Shown piece by piece: positions 25,992 to 36,542 of a stretch of 64,000 nt of DNA. The stretch spans positions 54,174-118,173 of the forward strand of contig NZ_QENU01000005.1 of NCBI RefSeq assembly GCF_003096995.1, in the 5' to 3' direction. The position numbers were made by a program, and so were the translations under genes. This DNA is from Alitibacter langaaensis DSM 22999. GTDB taxonomy: Bacteria > Pseudomonadota > Gammaproteobacteria > Enterobacterales > Pasteurellaceae. Every line of letters starts with the position of its first letter. The first letter of the stretch is position 1. The notes beneath the pieces were generated by a model. The model saw nothing but the letters and a program-made list of their open reading frames with translations, was not told the origin of the DNA and did no database searches.

Positions 25992-26528
25992 GTGACAGAA
26001 AAAATATTACCGCGTCGACATTTTTTACGTGGGGGATTTTTGAAAACGTTGCAGTCTGAAACCGTTAAAACTCAGGGGTTTCAAGGTGTCCGCCCCCCTT
26101 GGGCGGTGGAAGAAAGCCTTTTCGTTGCAGGCTGTACGCGTTGCGATGATTGTATTCGGGTTTGCGAAACGCATATTATCGTTCGTGGCGAAGGTGGCTT
26201 TCCAGAAGTCACGTTTAGCCGTGGCGAATGTACTTTCTGCCAAAAATGCGTAGATGTGTGTAAACAGCCGATTTTTCGACCGCACTTAGGCGAAAATGCT
26301 GAAGCTGCGTGGCAGCATAAAGTTGAAATTCAAGCGAATTGTTTAGCGTTTAATCATGTGGAATGTCGCGCTTGTGAAGATAATTGTGAGACGCGCGCGA
26401 TTCAATTTAAGCGTGAGATAGGCGGCATCACCAAACCCCATTTGAATTTAGAAAACTGCAATGGTTGCGGGGCGTGTTTAAGTGTATGCCCTGTAAGTGC
26501 GGTCAAAATTTTGAGAAATTATGAGTAA
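25992..26528 (+). CDS. napF: Ferredoxin-type protein NapF
   Basis: NapF is a cytoplasmic iron-sulfur protein that helps mature NapA. The 178-residue protein has cysteine clusters CTRCDDC, CTFCQKC, CRACEDNC and CNGCGAC, enough for four [4Fe-4S] centres. An upstream GTG at 25968 is in frame, but the GTG at 25992 (MTEKILPRRHFLRGG) fits the family better, with AGAGAG about 10 bases upstream. It overlaps napD by 8 bases and opens the napFDAGHBC operon. Confidence 0.92.
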   Translation: MTEKILPRRHFLRGGFLKTLQSETVKTQGFQGVRPPWAVEESLFVAGCTRCDDCIRVCETHIIVRGEGGFPEVTFSRGECTFCQKCVDVCKQPIFRPHLGENAEAAWQHKVEIQANCLAFNHVECRACEDNCETRAIQFKREIGGITKPHLNLENCNGCGACLSVCPVSAVKILRNYE

Positions 26529-26781
26529 TTTAGAAAGCCCAAATTGGTATGTTTGTAGCCTTGTGGTACAAGCCAAGCCCGCTAAAGTTGAACAAGTGAA
26601 AGCGGAAATTTTAACCATTCCTTATGCAGAAATTCACGGTGTGAAAGCCGAAGAAGGAAAATTAGTGGTCACGCTAGAAAGTGACAGACAGCTTGCGCTT
26701 GCGGATTTAATTGAACAGGTGAAGGATATTCAGGGTGTTATCGTGGTATCACTTATTTCAAATTATCTTGATGAGCAATAA
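26521..26781 (+). CDS. napD: NapA signal-peptide-binding chaperone NapD
   Basis: NapD is a small ferredoxin-fold chaperone that binds the Tat signal of NapA until the cofactor is inserted. The 86-residue protein begins [20 protein letters not shown] and is of typical length. Its start overlaps the napF end by 8 bases and it lies 20-30 bases before napA, which is its partner. Confidence 0.93.
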   Translation: MSNLESPNWYVCSLVVQAKPAKVEQVKAEILTIPYAEIHGVKAEEGKLVVTLESDRQLALADLIEQVKDIQGVIVVSLISNYLDEQ

Positions 26782-26813
26782 TTTTTAATCATTTAACAAA
26801 CATGGAAAACATT

Positions 26814-29297
26814 ATGGAACTTAATCGTAGAGATTTTATGAAGGCAAATGCGGCAATGGCTGCCGCTGCTGCGGCAGGAATGACGATTCCTGTGAAAAAT
26901 GTTTATGCCGCTGATGATGGTATTAAGTGGGATAAAGCGCCGTGCCGTTTTTGTGGTACAGGTTGTAGTGTGCTAGTGGGCACGAAAGACGGTCGTGTGG
27001 TGGCAACACAAGGCGACCCAGATGCTGAAGTAAACCGCGGTTTAAACTGTATCAAAGGTTATTTCCTTTCAAAAATTATGTACGGTGCAGACCGTGTGCA
27101 AACGCCTTTATTACGTATGAAAGATGGTAAATTCCACAAAGAAGGTGATTTTACGCCAGTTTCTTGGGATCAGGCTTTCAGCATTATGGCAGAGAAAGTG
27201 AAAGCAACGTTGAAAGCGAAAGGTGGCAACGCCGTTGGCATGTTCTCATCAGGTCAATCAACCATTTTTGAAGGCGTGGCAAAAGTTAAATTATGGAAAG
27301 CTGGCTTGCGCTCTAATACGCTCGATCCCAATGCGCGTCACTGTATGGCGTCTGCGGCGGTAGCATTTTTGCGCACCTTTGGTATGGACGAGCCAATGGG
27401 CTGTTATACTGATATTGAGAAAACCGATGCATTCGTGCTTTGGGGTTCTAATATGGCGGAAATGCACCCAATTTTATGGAGCCGTATTTCTGATCGCCGT
27501 TTATCAAACGATAATGTCAAAGTGGTGGTGATGTCCACTTTCCAAAATCGTTCATTTGAACTTGCGGATACCCCGATTATCTTTAAACCACAGTCAGATT
27601 TAGCCATTCTTAACTATATCGCGAACTACATTATCCAAAATGATAAAGTCAATTGGGATTTCGTGAATAAACACACCAAATTCAAACGTGGTGAAACAGA
27701 TATTGGTTATGGTTTACGCCCAGAACATCCGTTACAACAAGCCGCTAAAAATGCGAAAACAGCGGGCAAAATGTATGATTCTGATTTTGAAGAATTCAAA
27801 AAAATCGTTGCCCCTTACACATTAGAAAAAGCGCACGAAATTTCTGGTGTGCCGAAAGATCAGTTAGAAACTTTAGCGAAAATGTACGCTGATCCAGAAC
27901 AGAAAATCGTTTCTTTCTGGACAATGGGCTTTAACCAACATACGCGTGGCGTGTGGGTAAACCATATGATGTATAACGTGCACTTGCTCACAGGTAAAAT
28001 CTCAATGCCGGGCTGTGGACCATTTTCATTAACTGGTCAACCGTCCGCTTGCGGAACCGCGCGTGAAGTGGGAACATTCGTGCATCGTTTGCCGGCAGAT
28101 ATGGTGGTGACTAATCCAAAACACGTTGAGATTGCAGAAAGAATTTGGAAATTGCCAAAAGGAACAATTCCAACAGTTCCAGGCTATTCAGCCGTTATGC
28201 AAAGCCGTATGTTAAAAGACGGAAAATTAAATTTCCTATGGCAGCTTTGTACCAACAATATGCAAGCGGGTCCAAATATTAATGAAGAAGTTTTCCCTGG
28301 CTGGCGTAATCCAGAAAACTTTATCGTGGTTTCAGATCCGTATCCGTCAGTAAGTGCGGTCGCCGCAGACTTAATTTTACCAACCTGTATGTGGGTGGAA
28401 AAAGAAGGTGGCTACGGTAATGCAGAACGCCGTACTCAACTTTGGCGTCAACAGGTGAAAGGCCCTGGCGAATCTCGTTCAGACTTATGGCAAATTGTTG
28501 AATTCTCAAAATATTTCAAAACAGATGAAGTATGGGGCGAAGAGCTATTAGCACAAATGCCAGAATACCGTGGTAAAACCCTTTATGAAGTACTTTATCT
28601 CAATGGTAATGTTAATAAATACCAAGTGCCGACTAATATCCCAGGTTATCTCAATGATGAAGCAGAACATTTTGGTTTCTATATCCAAAAAGGCCTATTT
28701 GAAGAGTATGCATCATTTGGTCGTGGTCATGGTCACGATTTAGCAGATTTTGATACCTATCATCAAGTGCGCGGCTTGCGCTGGCCTGTGGTGGACGGCA
28801 AAGAAACCTTGTGGCGTTACCGCGAAGGCTATGATCCGTATGTAAAAGAAGGCGAAGGCGTGGCATTCTACGGCTATCCTGATAAGAAAGCGATTATTTT
28901 AGGTGTTCCTTACGAAGCACCTGCAGAAAGCCCTGATGACGAATACGATTTATGGCTCTGTACGGGTCGTGTGCTTGAACACTGGCATACAGGAACAATG
29001 ACACGCCGTGTACCAGAATTGCACCGTTCATTCCCGAACAACTTATGTTGGATGCACCCGACAGATGCGAAAAAACGTGGCTTACGTCATGGTGATAAAG
29101 TGAAATTAATTACTCGCCGCGGCGAAATGATTTCAAACTTAGATACTCGTGGCCGTAATAAATGCCCAGAGGGTTTGATTTTTACCACTTTCTTCGATGC
29201 GGGTCAGTTAACGAATAAGTTAACTTTAGATGCAACGGATCCAATTTCAGGTGAAACCGATTTCAAAAAATGTGCGGTTAAAGTGATTAAGGCATAA
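26814..29297 (+). CDS. napA: Periplasmic nitrate reductase catalytic subunit
   Basis: NapA reduces nitrate to nitrite at a bis-MGD molybdenum centre in the periplasm. From ATG 26814 the protein has 827 residues, a Tat signal with NRRDFMK (about residues 4-10), the [4Fe-4S] cysteines in [13 protein letters not shown] plus the later C of RGLNCIKGY, and the Mo-ligand cysteine in [12 protein letters not shown]. An ATG 12 bases upstream (26802) is in frame but adds an uncommon MENI extension; GGAA is better spaced for the second. Confidence 0.96.
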   Translation: MELNRRDFMKANAAMAAAAAAGMTIPVKNVYAADDGIKWDKAPCRFCGTGCSVLVGTKDGRVVATQGDPDAEVNRGLNCIKGYFLSKIMYGADRVQTPLLRMKDGKFHKEGDFTPVSWDQAFSIMAEKVKATLKAKGGNAVGMFSSGQSTIFEGVAKVKLWKAGLRSNTLDPNARHCMASAAVAFLRTFGMDEPMGCYTDIEKTDAFVLWGSNMAEMHPILWSRISDRRLSNDNVKVVVMSTFQNRSFELADTPIIFKPQSDLAILNYIANYIIQNDKVNWDFVNKHTKFKRGETDIGYGLRPEHPLQQAAKNAKTAGKMYDSDFEEFKKIVAPYTLEKAHEISGVPKDQLETLAKMYADPEQKIVSFWTMGFNQHTRGVWVNHMMYNVHLLTGKISMPGCGPFSLTGQPSACGTAREVGTFVHRLPADMVVTNPKHVEIAERIWKLPKGTIPTVPGYSAVMQSRMLKDGKLNFLWQLCTNNMQAGPNINEEVFPGWRNPENFIVVSDPYPSVSAVAADLILPTCMWVEKEGGYGNAERRTQLWRQQVKGPGESRSDLWQIVEFSKYFKTDEVWGEELLAQMPEYRGKTLYEVLYLNGNVNKYQVPTNIPGYLNDEAEHFGFYIQKGLFEEYASFGRGHGHDLADFDTYHQVRGLRWPVVDGKETLWRYREGYDPYVKEGEGVAFYGYPDKKAIILGVPYEAPAESPDDEYDLWLCTGRVLEHWHTGTMTRRVPELHRSFPNNLCWMHPTDAKKRGLRHGDKVKLITRRGEMISNLDTRGRNKCPEGLIFTTFFDAGQLTNKLTLDATDPISGETDFKKCAVKVIKA

Positions 29298-29308
29298 CCT
29301 AGGTGGCT

Positions 29309-29329
29309 GAGACAGGAAAAGCCTGTCTC
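29309..29329 (+). other. Intercistronic hairpin between napA and napG
   Basis: GAGACAGG (29309-29316) and CCTGTCTC (29322-29329) form a perfect 8-bp stem with a 5-base loop and no T-run. It may stabilise the napA part of the mRNA rather than end transcription. Confidence 0.6.
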
Positions 29330-29377
29330 TAAAATGGGCGCTGAATATGGTGCCCTAACAAAACATTGAAGGTCTAT

Positions 29378-30283
29378 ATGAAACAGGATCCCAATCGTCG
29401 TCAATTTTTGAAGAATGCGACAAGAACTGCAGCAGGGATTTGTGGTGTTGGTGTGATTTTGGGATTACAGCAGCACCAAGCTAATGCAAAGGAAGGTGTG
29501 GCATTGCGTCCACCTGGAGCATTGGCGGAAAAAGATTTTCTAGCTGCTTGTACTCGCTGTGGGCAATGCGTGCAAGCTTGCCCATACGATATGTTGCATT
29601 TGGCGAGTCTCATTTCATCAACGGAAGCCGGCACACCTTACTTCGTGGCGCGAGATAAACCCTGCGAAATGTGTGTGGATATTCCTTGTATGAAAGCCTG
29701 CCCTAGCGGCGCATTGAGTGATAACTTAACGGATATCAATGATGCGCGTATGGGATTGGCGGTATTACTTGACCATGAAACTTGCTTAAACTGGCAAGGT
29801 TTACGCTGTGATGTTTGCTATCGTGTTTGCCCTGTGATTGATAAAGCCATTACATTGGAAGAAGTGCACAATAATCGCACGCAAATTCATGCGAAGTTTA
29901 TTCCAACGGTGCATTCCGATGCCTGTACGGGTTGTGGCAAATGTGAACAAGCCTGTGTGCTTGAAGAAGCGGCAATCAAAGTATTGCCGATAGAACTCGC
30001 CAAAGGCTTACTCGGCAGACATTACCGTTTAGGTTGGGAAGAAAAACAAAATGCAGGCAAAGCATTATTGGAAGACCAACATCCAGAGGGTTTACGCCCA
30101 GCGTTAGACGCTCGTGTGCCAGAGGGGATGCACGAACCCACTTACCAATTTATGCAAGTTCAGCCGAATCAAAAGGTGGCGACACCAAGCCGCGCAACAG
30201 AGGATTATGTGCCAAAATCCACCACGGTGCCAGAAGCAGAGCATTTCCCTGATTTAGATCTCAATATGAAGGGAGTGAAATAA
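29378..30283 (+). CDS. napG: Ferredoxin-type protein NapG
   Basis: NapG is a periplasmic four-cluster iron-sulfur protein that works with NapH to pass electrons from quinol to NapC/NapA. The 301-residue protein has a Tat signal (NRRQFLKNA, about residues 5-13) and clusters [32 protein letters not shown] and [11 protein letters not shown]. The frame opens at a TTG (29366), but ATG 29378 has GAAGG 5 bases upstream. Its TAA shares a base with the napH ATG (TAATG). Confidence 0.95.
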   Translation: MKQDPNRRQFLKNATRTAAGICGVGVILGLQQHQANAKEGVALRPPGALAEKDFLAACTRCGQCVQACPYDMLHLASLISSTEAGTPYFVARDKPCEMCVDIPCMKACPSGALSDNLTDINDARMGLAVLLDHETCLNWQGLRCDVCYRVCPVIDKAITLEEVHNNRTQIHAKFIPTVHSDACTGCGKCEQACVLEEAAIKVLPIELAKGLLGRHYRLGWEEKQNAGKALLEDQHPEGLRPALDARVPEGMHEPTYQFMQVQPNQKVATPSRATEDYVPKSTTVPEAEHFPDLDLNMKGVK

Positions 30284-31176
30284 TGGCTGAAGCAAAATAT
30301 GTGGCAAATAAGCCTAAAGATGCAGGGCTTGAAGCAAGACAAAAATTAGGCTGGTGGCGAGCTTATCGTTTTTTGATTCTTCGCCGTTTAAGCCAATTGG
30401 GTATTATCCTAATGTTTCTAAGCGGGCCATTTTGGAATGTATGGATTCTCAAAGGTAATTATAGCGGCAGTTTGCTGTTAGATAGCATACCAATGAGCGA
30501 TCCATTGATGACCGCAGAAAGCCTGGCAACGGGTTATTTGCCAAAATGGACAACCATTTTAGGCGCGCTGATTGTTGTGGCATTCTACGCAATAGTGGCA
30601 ACGAAAGCCTTTTGTGCTTGGGTTTGCCCAATGAATATGGTGACAGACAGCGCAGCATGGCTCAGACGCAAATTAGGCATTCGCCAAAGTGCGAAAATTC
30701 CGCGTAATTTGCGCTATGTGATTTTGGCAATGATCTTAGTGGGCAGTGCTATATCGGGCACGCTATTATGGGAATGGATTAATCCTGTTGCCGCACTAGG
30801 GCGAGCTTTCGTCTTTGGCTTCGGTGCCACAGCTTGGCTGGTTGCCGTTATTTTTCTGTTTGACTTGTTTGTAGTTGAACATGGTTGGTGCGGACATTTA
30901 TGCCCAATCGGCGCGACTTATGCATTAATTGGCGCAAAAAGTATTGTGAAAGTCAATGTGGTGGATCGCAAGCGTTGTGACCGCTGTATGGATTGCTACA
31001 ACGTATGCCCAGAACCGCAAGTGCTACGTTTGCCCCTACATGGTTCGAGTGACGATAGCCAAATTGTGCTTTCTAAAGATTGCATTACTTGTGGACGTTG
31101 TATTGACGTCTGCCCAGAGCAGGTTTTTGCTTTCGGTTCTCGCTTTGAGAAACAGGTAGAAGTAAAAAATATTTAG
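30283..31176 (+). CDS. napH: Quinol dehydrogenase membrane component NapH
   Basis: NapH is an inner-membrane protein with four to five membrane segments and cytoplasmic iron-sulfur clusters. The 297-residue sequence has hydrophobic stretches near residues 33-50, 85-105, 145-165 and 183-203, the two CxxxCP motifs WVCPMN and HLCPIG, and C-terminal clusters CDRCMDCYNVC and CITCGRCIDVC. It is coupled to napG by TAATG. Confidence 0.95.
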   Translation: MAEAKYVANKPKDAGLEARQKLGWWRAYRFLILRRLSQLGIILMFLSGPFWNVWILKGNYSGSLLLDSIPMSDPLMTAESLATGYLPKWTTILGALIVVAFYAIVATKAFCAWVCPMNMVTDSAAWLRRKLGIRQSAKIPRNLRYVILAMILVGSAISGTLLWEWINPVAALGRAFVFGFGATAWLVAVIFLFDLFVVEHGWCGHLCPIGATYALIGAKSIVKVNVVDRKRCDRCMDCYNVCPEPQVLRLPLHGSSDDSQIVLSKDCITCGRCIDVCPEQVFAFGSRFEKQVEVKNI

Positions 31177-31183
31177 ATTTTTG

Positions 31184-31221
31184 ACCGCACTTTCAGCTCA
31201 CATTTACAGCTAAAGTGCGGT
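31184..31221. repeat. Opposed uptake signals between napH and napB
   Basis: ACCGCACTTT (31184-31193) and AAAGTGCGGT (31212-31221) are perfect inverted uptake signals around an 18-base loop that itself contains AGCT twice. The arms may reduce read-through or protect the upstream mRNA; there is no T-run. Confidence 0.75.
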
Positions 31222-31269
31222 GAGATTTCAGTCAGATTTATCAGTTTAATAAAAACGGAGTGAACTCAA

Positions 31270-31695
31270 ATGAGAAAATATCTCACCTTATTTCTCACTA
31301 TATTTGCCGGTGTTGCTGTGGCAAATACACAAGTTGCTAAGGATATTAATAGCACAGTAGAAAGTGTCCCGCCAGCATACACAAACCCAGTAAAAGATGC
31401 GGGAAATATCCCCACCACTTTCCCACATCAACCCCCATTGGTGCCGCACAGCATCCGTGGCTTGCAAGTCACCGCAAACGTGAACCAATGTTTAGGTTGC
31501 CACTCGCCAGATGTTGCGCCGACAACAGGTGCGCCGCGTGTGCCAGAAAGTCATTTTATGACTCGTGATGGACAACGCACTGAAGGCACTTCGCCGCGTC
31601 GTTACTTCTGTTTACAGTGCCATGTGCCACAAGCCGAAGTGAACCCAATTGTTCAAAATAAATTTGACACCATTCGTGAACATCAAGGCAAATAA
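31270..31695 (+). CDS. napB: Periplasmic nitrate reductase small subunit, dihaem cytochrome c
   Basis: NapB carries electrons to NapA in the periplasm. The 141-residue precursor has a Sec signal peptide (residues 1-19, ending VAVANT) and two haem-binding motifs, CLGCH (about residues 76-80) and CLQCH (about 117-121). It starts after CGGAG, about 93 bases downstream of napH, and is followed by napC after 11 bases. Confidence 0.95.
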   Translation: MRKYLTLFLTIFAGVAVANTQVAKDINSTVESVPPAYTNPVKDAGNIPTTFPHQPPLVPHSIRGLQVTANVNQCLGCHSPDVAPTTGAPRVPESHFMTRDGQRTEGTSPRRYFCLQCHVPQAEVNPIVQNKFDTIREHQGK

Positions 31696-31706
31696 GGAGT
31701 ACGGCA

Positions 31707-32321
31707 ATGATTAAGAAATTTTGGAACTGGTTTCGTAGCCCAAGCAAAATGGCAGTTGGCGTCGTGGTGTTATTATCCGCGATTGGTGGTATTCTCGCTT
31801 GGGGCGGCGTGAATGAAGGATTAGAACATACAAGCACTGAACAATTCTGCTCTGATTGCCATATGAATGATGTGGTGCCTGAATACCGTCAGACAGTGCA
31901 TTACAGCAACCGCAGCGGGGTAAAAGCCATTTGTGCAGATTGCCATTTGCCGCATGAATTTTTGCCAAAATGGACACGTAAAATCCAAGCAGCCGAAGAA
32001 GTTTATGCTTATTTCACGGGCAAAGTGGACACCAAAGAAAAATTTGAGGCTCACCGCTTAGAAATGGCAGAACGTGAATGGGCACGTATGAAAGCCAACA
32101 ATTCACAAGAATGCCGTAACTGCCATAACTTTGACGATATGGATTTCACGCAGCAGAAAAAAGTTGCACAAGAAATGCATCGTTTGGCACAACAAGACGG
32201 CAAAACTTGTATCGACTGCCACAAAGGGATTGCACATAGTCTCCCGCATATGGAAAAAGTGCAAAAATCTTTTATCCCTGAAGATATGATTAAAAAAGAC
32301 GACGAACAAAAAGAAAAATAA
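31707..32321 (+). CDS. napC: Tetrahaem cytochrome c NapC
   Basis: NapC is a membrane-anchored tetrahaem cytochrome of the NapC/NirT family that oxidises quinol and feeds NapB/NapA. The 204-residue protein has one N-terminal membrane anchor (about residues 12-34) and four CxxCH motifs: CSDCH, CADCH, CRNCH and CIDCH. An AAGGAGT site precedes the ATG. It closes the nap operon; cytochrome c maturation genes are not nearby. Confidence 0.96.
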   Translation: MIKKFWNWFRSPSKMAVGVVVLLSAIGGILAWGGVNEGLEHTSTEQFCSDCHMNDVVPEYRQTVHYSNRSGVKAICADCHLPHEFLPKWTRKIQAAEEVYAYFTGKVDTKEKFEAHRLEMAEREWARMKANNSQECRNCHNFDDMDFTQQKKVAQEMHRLAQQDGKTCIDCHKGIAHSLPHMEKVQKSFIPEDMIKKDDEQKEK

Positions 32322-32330
32322 TGAAAAAAT

Positions 32331-32361
32331 GACCGCACTTTTTAAGCTGCGGTCTTTTTTT
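32331..32361 (+). terminator. Terminator of the nap operon
   Basis: GACCGCA (32331-32337) and TGCGGTC (32348-32354) form a 7-bp stem followed by seven T. One arm is a full uptake signal, the other only part of one. Confidence 0.88.
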
Positions 32362-32411
32362 GCCTGCAGTTTTAACCTAAACTATAGCCCGTTACATTAA
32401 TGGGAAAGATT

Positions 32412-32690
32412 ATGCGTTTACTGATTATTATTCTTGCTGCTGTGTTATTACTGTTTCAATACGATTTGTGGTTCGGTAAAAACGGTTATTTGGACTATAA
32501 AGAAACGCAGCAAGAGATTGCTGTTCACAAAGAAGAAAACACCAAACTTTCACAACGAAATCAAGTGATTGCGGCGGAAATCAAAGACTTGAAAGACGGT
32601 GTGAATGCTATTCAAGAACGGGCGCGTTTGCAATATGAAATGGTGAAACCGAACGAAACTTTTTATCGCATCACAAAAGAGAACAAATAA
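32412..32690 (+). CDS. ftsB: Cell division protein FtsB
   Basis: FtsB is a bitopic division protein that forms a complex with FtsL and FtsQ. From ATG 32412 it has 92 residues: a membrane segment (about 1-20, rich in I and L), then a coiled coil (about 28-65, with [20 protein letters not shown]). GGGAAAG precedes this ATG; an in-frame ATG 12 bases earlier has no ribosome binding site. Its stop overlaps the ispD start as TAATG. Confidence 0.93.
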   Translation: MRLLIIILAAVLLLFQYDLWFGKNGYLDYKETQQEIAVHKEENTKLSQRNQVIAAEIKDLKDGVNAIQERARLQYEMVKPNETFYRITKENK

Positions 32691-33385
32691 TGACCGCACT
32701 TTGTTATGACATTGTTGCCGTTGTGCCCGCCGCGGGCATTGGTGCGAGAATGCAGGCGGAAAAGCCAAAGCAATATTTAGAAATTCATGGCAAAACCATT
32801 TTAGAACATACCCTAAACGCATTATTGAGTTATCCTGCCATCAGCCGTGTGATTTTGGCTGTCGCCAAAGATGATCCTTATTTGCCGCAGTTACCGGTTG
32901 CTAATCACCCCTGCATTCAGGTGGTGGAGGGTGGCAAAAATCGAGCCGACAGCGTGTTAAATGGTTTGCGAGCGATTGAAAATCTTCATCGAGTTAAAGT
33001 GCTGGTGCATGACGCTGCGCGCCCTTGTGTTACTCATGATGAATTGGATAAGCTGCTTGAAATCACGGACGACAATGGCGCTATTTTAGCCTTAGCGGCG
33101 ACGGATACAGTTAAAAAAGCCAACAGCGATGGGCAAATTGTGATGACTGAAGATCGCAATTTTATCTGGCTTGCGCAAACGCCACAATTTTTTAAAGCCG
33201 ATCTGCTTATCAATGCTTTAGAGCAAGCTCAACGCCAAGGGCTAACGGTGACAGATGAAGCCTCAGCCATGGAATTAGCAGGATTTCGACCGCACTTAGT
33301 GGCAGGAAAACGTAGCAATATTAAGGTAACGCACCCTGATGATTTAGCCTTAGCGGCATTTTATTTAGCAAGGAACACATTATGA
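32690..33385 (+). CDS. ispD: 2-C-methyl-D-erythritol 4-phosphate cytidylyltransferase
   Basis: IspD adds CMP to methylerythritol phosphate in the non-mevalonate isoprenoid pathway. The 231-residue protein has [19 protein letters not shown] (about residues 12-30, CTP-binding) and VHDAARPCV (about 104-112). Its start codon lies inside an uptake signal (ATGACCGCACTTTG), so the signal encodes the first residues MTAL. It is coupled to ftsB by TAATG and overlaps ispF by 4 bases. Confidence 0.96.
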   Translation: MTALCYDIVAVVPAAGIGARMQAEKPKQYLEIHGKTILEHTLNALLSYPAISRVILAVAKDDPYLPQLPVANHPCIQVVEGGKNRADSVLNGLRAIENLHRVKVLVHDAARPCVTHDELDKLLEITDDNGAILALAATDTVKKANSDGQIVMTEDRNFIWLAQTPQFFKADLLINALEQAQRQGLTVTDEASAMELAGFRPHLVAGKRSNIKVTHPDDLALAAFYLARNTL

Positions 33386-33858
33386 TTCGTATTGGTCACG
33401 GTTTTGACGTGCACGCTTTTGGTGAAAATCGCCCGTTAATTATTGCGGGCGTAGAAGTGCCGTATCACACAGGTTTCATTGCGCATAGCGATGGCGATGT
33501 CGCATTACACGCACTCACCGATGCATTGCTCGGCGCAGTGGCATTGGGGGATATTGGAAAACTTTTCCCAGACACCGATATGCAATTTAAAAATATTGAT
33601 AGCCGAATTTTGCTGCGTGAAGCGTTTCGTCTTGTTCAAGAAAAAGGCTATAAAATTGGCAATGTGGATGTCACTATTATTGCACAAGCCCCTAAAATGC
33701 GACCGCATATTGATGCGATGCGCGCGGTTATTGCAGAAGATCTCGCTTGCCAACTTGAACAAGTGAATGTGAAAGCGACCACAACGGAAAAACTCGGCTT
33801 TACAGGGCGCAGCGAAGGGATCGCAACCGAAGCCGTGGCGTTACTGATCAAAGCCTAA
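33382..33858 (+). CDS. ispF: 2-C-methyl-D-erythritol 2,4-cyclodiphosphate synthase
   Basis: IspF acts two steps after IspD in isoprenoid synthesis, closing the cyclic diphosphate. The 158-residue protein has the zinc ligands in GHGFDVHAF (Asp8 and His10 of the family) and [17 protein letters not shown], and [10 protein letters not shown] near the C-terminus. ATG overlaps the ispD TGA. The order ftsB-ispD-ispF is common in gamma-proteobacteria. Confidence 0.97.
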   Translation: MIRIGHGFDVHAFGENRPLIIAGVEVPYHTGFIAHSDGDVALHALTDALLGAVALGDIGKLFPDTDMQFKNIDSRILLREAFRLVQEKGYKIGNVDVTIIAQAPKMRPHIDAMRAVIAEDLACQLEQVNVKATTTEKLGFTGRSEGIATEAVALLIKA

Positions 33859-33863
33859 TCACA

Positions 33864-33913
33864 CAAAGTGCGGTCAAAAAATGCAAACTTTCTCAAGTTT
33901 TGACCGCACTTTG
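33864..33913 (+). terminator. Terminator after ispF made of two uptake signals
   Basis: CAAAGTGCGGTCAAAA (33864-33879) and TTTTGACCGCACTTTG (33898-33913) are perfect 16-base inverted repeats around an 18-base loop. Each arm is an extended uptake signal. Confidence 0.75.
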
Positions 33914-34002
33914 TCTTATTTTAATATCATTTCTAATTAAAACTCTTCCAAGAATAGAACATTGTTAGTTTTATCCTAATAGTGAAATTGCTATTAGCCA
34001 TC

Positions 34003-34030
34003 TTATCACCTTAATTTAACCGTCTATAAT
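34003..34030 (+). promoter_or_regulatory. Promoter-like sequence before the 144-residue secreted protein
   Basis: A perfect TATAAT (34025-34030) has TTATCA 16 bases upstream. It lies about 230 bases before the next gene. The leader between them contains imperfect dyads (TGACGTTATTC/GAATAATGACT, about 34047-34083) but no ORF. The whole 347-base gap 33914-34260 holds nothing else that I can name. Confidence 0.45.
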
Positions 34031-34260
34031 ACACGCCATCAAAGGATATGACGTTATTCAGTCATGAATTTGAATAATGACTAAACGTTATTGTTATTCT
34101 GGTGCATAGAGAGAAATTTGCTTTATCTTTCTATTTATGGAAATTTAATTTGTCAGAACGGGTATTGTTGCAAATTTGAATTACTATATACTGCACCACA
34201 TCGAATGACTTAGCGTTGTTTGTATATTTAAAATTATTTCATCTAATAGGAAAGTAGAAT

Positions 34261-34695
34261 ATGAAAAATGTAATGAAATCAGTAAGTTTAGCGATTATCG
34301 CTGCTGCATTTGCTAGCCAAGCAATGGCAAACCCTTTTGAAAAACGTATTGAAGCGAATATCTCAAATGAACATCATCAAGATTTCAATGTGGAAGCAAA
34401 TCAATATCAAGCATTAAAAACACAATTGAATGCGAAACTTGCACAATTAAGCCAAGCTGCAAATATGAATACATTCAATACATTGGCAGCAGAAGCGAAA
34501 GAATTAGCGCAACAAACTAAATCAGCCGCAGAATCAGAAACTTTTAACTATGGTTCACATCAAGACACTCTTCGTGCTGAATTGGGCGTGAATTACGCAA
34601 ATTGGAAATTAAATAACTTGATTGGTTCATTAGATGCTGCGGTGGCAACAGATAGCGTAGCGGCAGCGAAAGATATGGTTGTAAGCCATATTTAA
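34261..34695 (+). CDS. Small secreted helical protein of unknown function
   Basis: The 144-residue protein has a clear Sec signal peptide (residues 1-23, AIIAAAFASQAMANP with an AMA cleavage motif), so the mature part of about 121 residues should be periplasmic or secreted. The mature part is predicted to be mainly helical and rich in A, Q and N, with heptad-like leucines in ALKTQLNAKLAQLSQAA. It has no cysteine. I do not recognise a named family. It has its own leader and a strong terminator, so it is a single-gene unit. Confidence 0.8.
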   Translation: MKNVMKSVSLAIIAAAFASQAMANPFEKRIEANISNEHHQDFNVEANQYQALKTQLNAKLAQLSQAANMNTFNTLAAEAKELAQQTKSAAESETFNYGSHQDTLRAELGVNYANWKLNNLIGSLDAAVATDSVAAAKDMVVSHI

Positions 34696-34732
34696 TGGAT
34701 AAATCTTTATAGACACAAGCTGTGATTAAAAG

Positions 34733-34775
34733 AAAAGTGCGGTGAAATATTTAAAAATTTCACCGCACTTTTTTA
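34733..34775 (+). terminator. Uptake-signal terminator after the secreted protein gene
   Basis: AAAAGTGCGGTGAAAT (34733-34748) and ATTTCACCGCACTTTT (34757-34772) form a perfect 16-bp stem with an 8-base loop and a T-run. Confidence 0.9.
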
Positions 34776-34816
34776 TTTTGATTACATTTGTTTATTTGAT
34801 TACATTTGATTGAATT

Positions 34817-34892
<76 letters not shown>

Positions 34893-34938
34893 GAAGTGGC
34901 GATATAATAAAGTCCGCCACGGATTCTGTCAATAGGAA

Positions 34939-36375
34939 TTATTGTGCTTGAATAAACTCAATCGCTTTTTTGATACGAGCAAGCACAGTTTCCTTACCCA
35001 CTAGTTGCGCTGTGATGTCCATTGACGGTGATTGTCCAGAACCAGTTACCGCCAAGCGTAATGGCATACCCACTTTCCCCATGCCAATTTCCAATTCAGC
35101 GGCGGTGGCATTCATTGCGTCATGAATGTTTTCTGCTGTCCAATCGGAAAGTGCGGTCAATTTTTCAAGAATTTTTGTGAGCGGTGCCACAGCTTCAGGT
35201 TTGAAGTTTTTCGCGGCGGCTTTTTCGTCATAGCTATCAAATTCTTCATAAAAATAACGGCTAGCAGTGGCTAATTCTTTTAAGGTTTTCGCGCGTTCAC
35301 TTAACACAGGAATAATTTCTGTTAATGCGGGGCCATTTTCTGTATTGATTTTTTGATCATTCATATGCCACGCAAGGTATTTTGCAACGTGTTCTGCTGG
35401 CAAGGTGCGCATATAATGTTGATTCAACCATTGCAATTTCTCGGTGTTGAATGCACTTGCTGATTTGCTGACAGAATGAATATCAAATAATTCAATCATT
35501 TCTTCACGAGTGAAAATTTCTTGATCGCCGTGTCCCCAGCCTAAGCGCACTAAATAGTTGATGAGCGCTTCGGGCAGATAGCCGTCATCACGGTATTGCA
35601 TTACGCTTACTGCGCCATGGCGTTTTGATAATTTCTGACCATCATCGCCGTTAATCATTGAAACGTGAGCATAAGTCGGAATTGGCGCGCCTAATGCTTT
35701 CAAAATATTGATTTGGCGAGGCGTGTTGTTGATATGGTCTTCGCCGCGTACAACGTGAGTAATACCCATATCCCAGTCATCGACAACCACGCAGAAATTA
35801 TAGGTTGGCGAGCCGTCTGTGCGGCGAATAATTAAATCATCTAATTCGCTGTTGCTGATTTCAATGCGTCCACGCACCGCATCATCAAACACCACTGAAC
35901 CTTCTGTTGGATTTTTAAAACGCACAACATGTGGTTCATCAATAGAATGGCTGTGATCGCCTAAACAATGGCGATCATAACGAGGTTTTTCTTTATTCGC
36001 TTCTTGTTCATGGCGTAAATTTTCTAAACGTTCTTTTGAGCAGTAGCAACGATAGGCCAAACCCTGTTCGAGCATTTGATCGATCACTTGGTTGTAACGA
36101 TCAAAACGTTTGGTTTGGAAATAAGGGCCATGTTCCCAAGATAAATTTAACCATTCCATCCCTTCAAGAATGGCGGCTGTTGCTTCTGGCGTTGAGCGTT
36201 CAAGATCCGTGTCTTCAATTCGTAACACAAATTCCCCATTATTGTGTTTTGCGTATAGCCAAGAATAAAGTGCTGTACGCGCGCCACCAACATGTAAATA
36301 GCCTGTTGGACTTGGCGCAAAACGGGTACGCACTTTTACGCTAGGATCTAAATTAAATAATGCTTCTAATTTCAT
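34939..36375 (-). CDS. gltX: Glutamyl-tRNA synthetase
   Basis: GltX charges tRNA-Glu. The protein has the class I signature [12 protein letters not shown] (about residues 19-30), a zinc-binding-like region [19 protein letters not shown] cut short at its C-H part near residues 105-135, and the KLSKRHG motif (about 246-252). The frame is open to 36393, but ATG 36375 ([12 protein letters not shown], 478 residues) has GGAA upstream and fits the Haemophilus protein. The two tRNA regions lie on each side. Confidence 0.96.
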   Translation of the reverse strand: MKLEALFNLDPSVKVRTRFAPSPTGYLHVGGARTALYSWLYAKHNNGEFVLRIEDTDLERSTPEATAAILEGMEWLNLSWEHGPYFQTKRFDRYNQVIDQMLEQGLAYRCYCSKERLENLRHEQEANKEKPRYDRHCLGDHSHSIDEPHVVRFKNPTEGSVVFDDAVRGRIEISNSELDDLIIRRTDGSPTYNFCVVVDDWDMGITHVVRGEDHINNTPRQINILKALGAPIPTYAHVSMINGDDGQKLSKRHGAVSVMQYRDDGYLPEALINYLVRLGWGHGDQEIFTREEMIELFDIHSVSKSASAFNTEKLQWLNQHYMRTLPAEHVAKYLAWHMNDQKINTENGPALTEIIPVLSERAKTLKELATASRYFYEEFDSYDEKAAAKNFKPEAVAPLTKILEKLTALSDWTAENIHDAMNATAAELEIGMGKVGMPLRLAVTGSGQSPSMDITAQLVGKETVLARIKKAIEFIQAQ

Positions 36376-36499
36376 TTTATTTTCCATATTCATTACAAAA
36401 TTGCGCGTTATTGTACCTTTTTTTAGTTCAATGCTTAATAGAAATTTCCGTTCTTATGGTTATTTTTGGAACAGTTAGCCATTTTTTAGAAAAAATAGG

Positions 36500-36527
36500 T
36501 TGACGCACAAGGATAAATCCATATAAT
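36500..36527 (+). promoter_or_regulatory. Promoter of the tRNA-Val cluster
   Basis: TTGACG (36500-36505) and a perfect TATAAT (36522-36527) are 16 bases apart, followed by a GC-rich ACGCCCC region typical of stringently controlled stable RNA promoters. Confidence 0.88.
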
Positions 36528-36542
36528 ACGCCCCACGACAAC

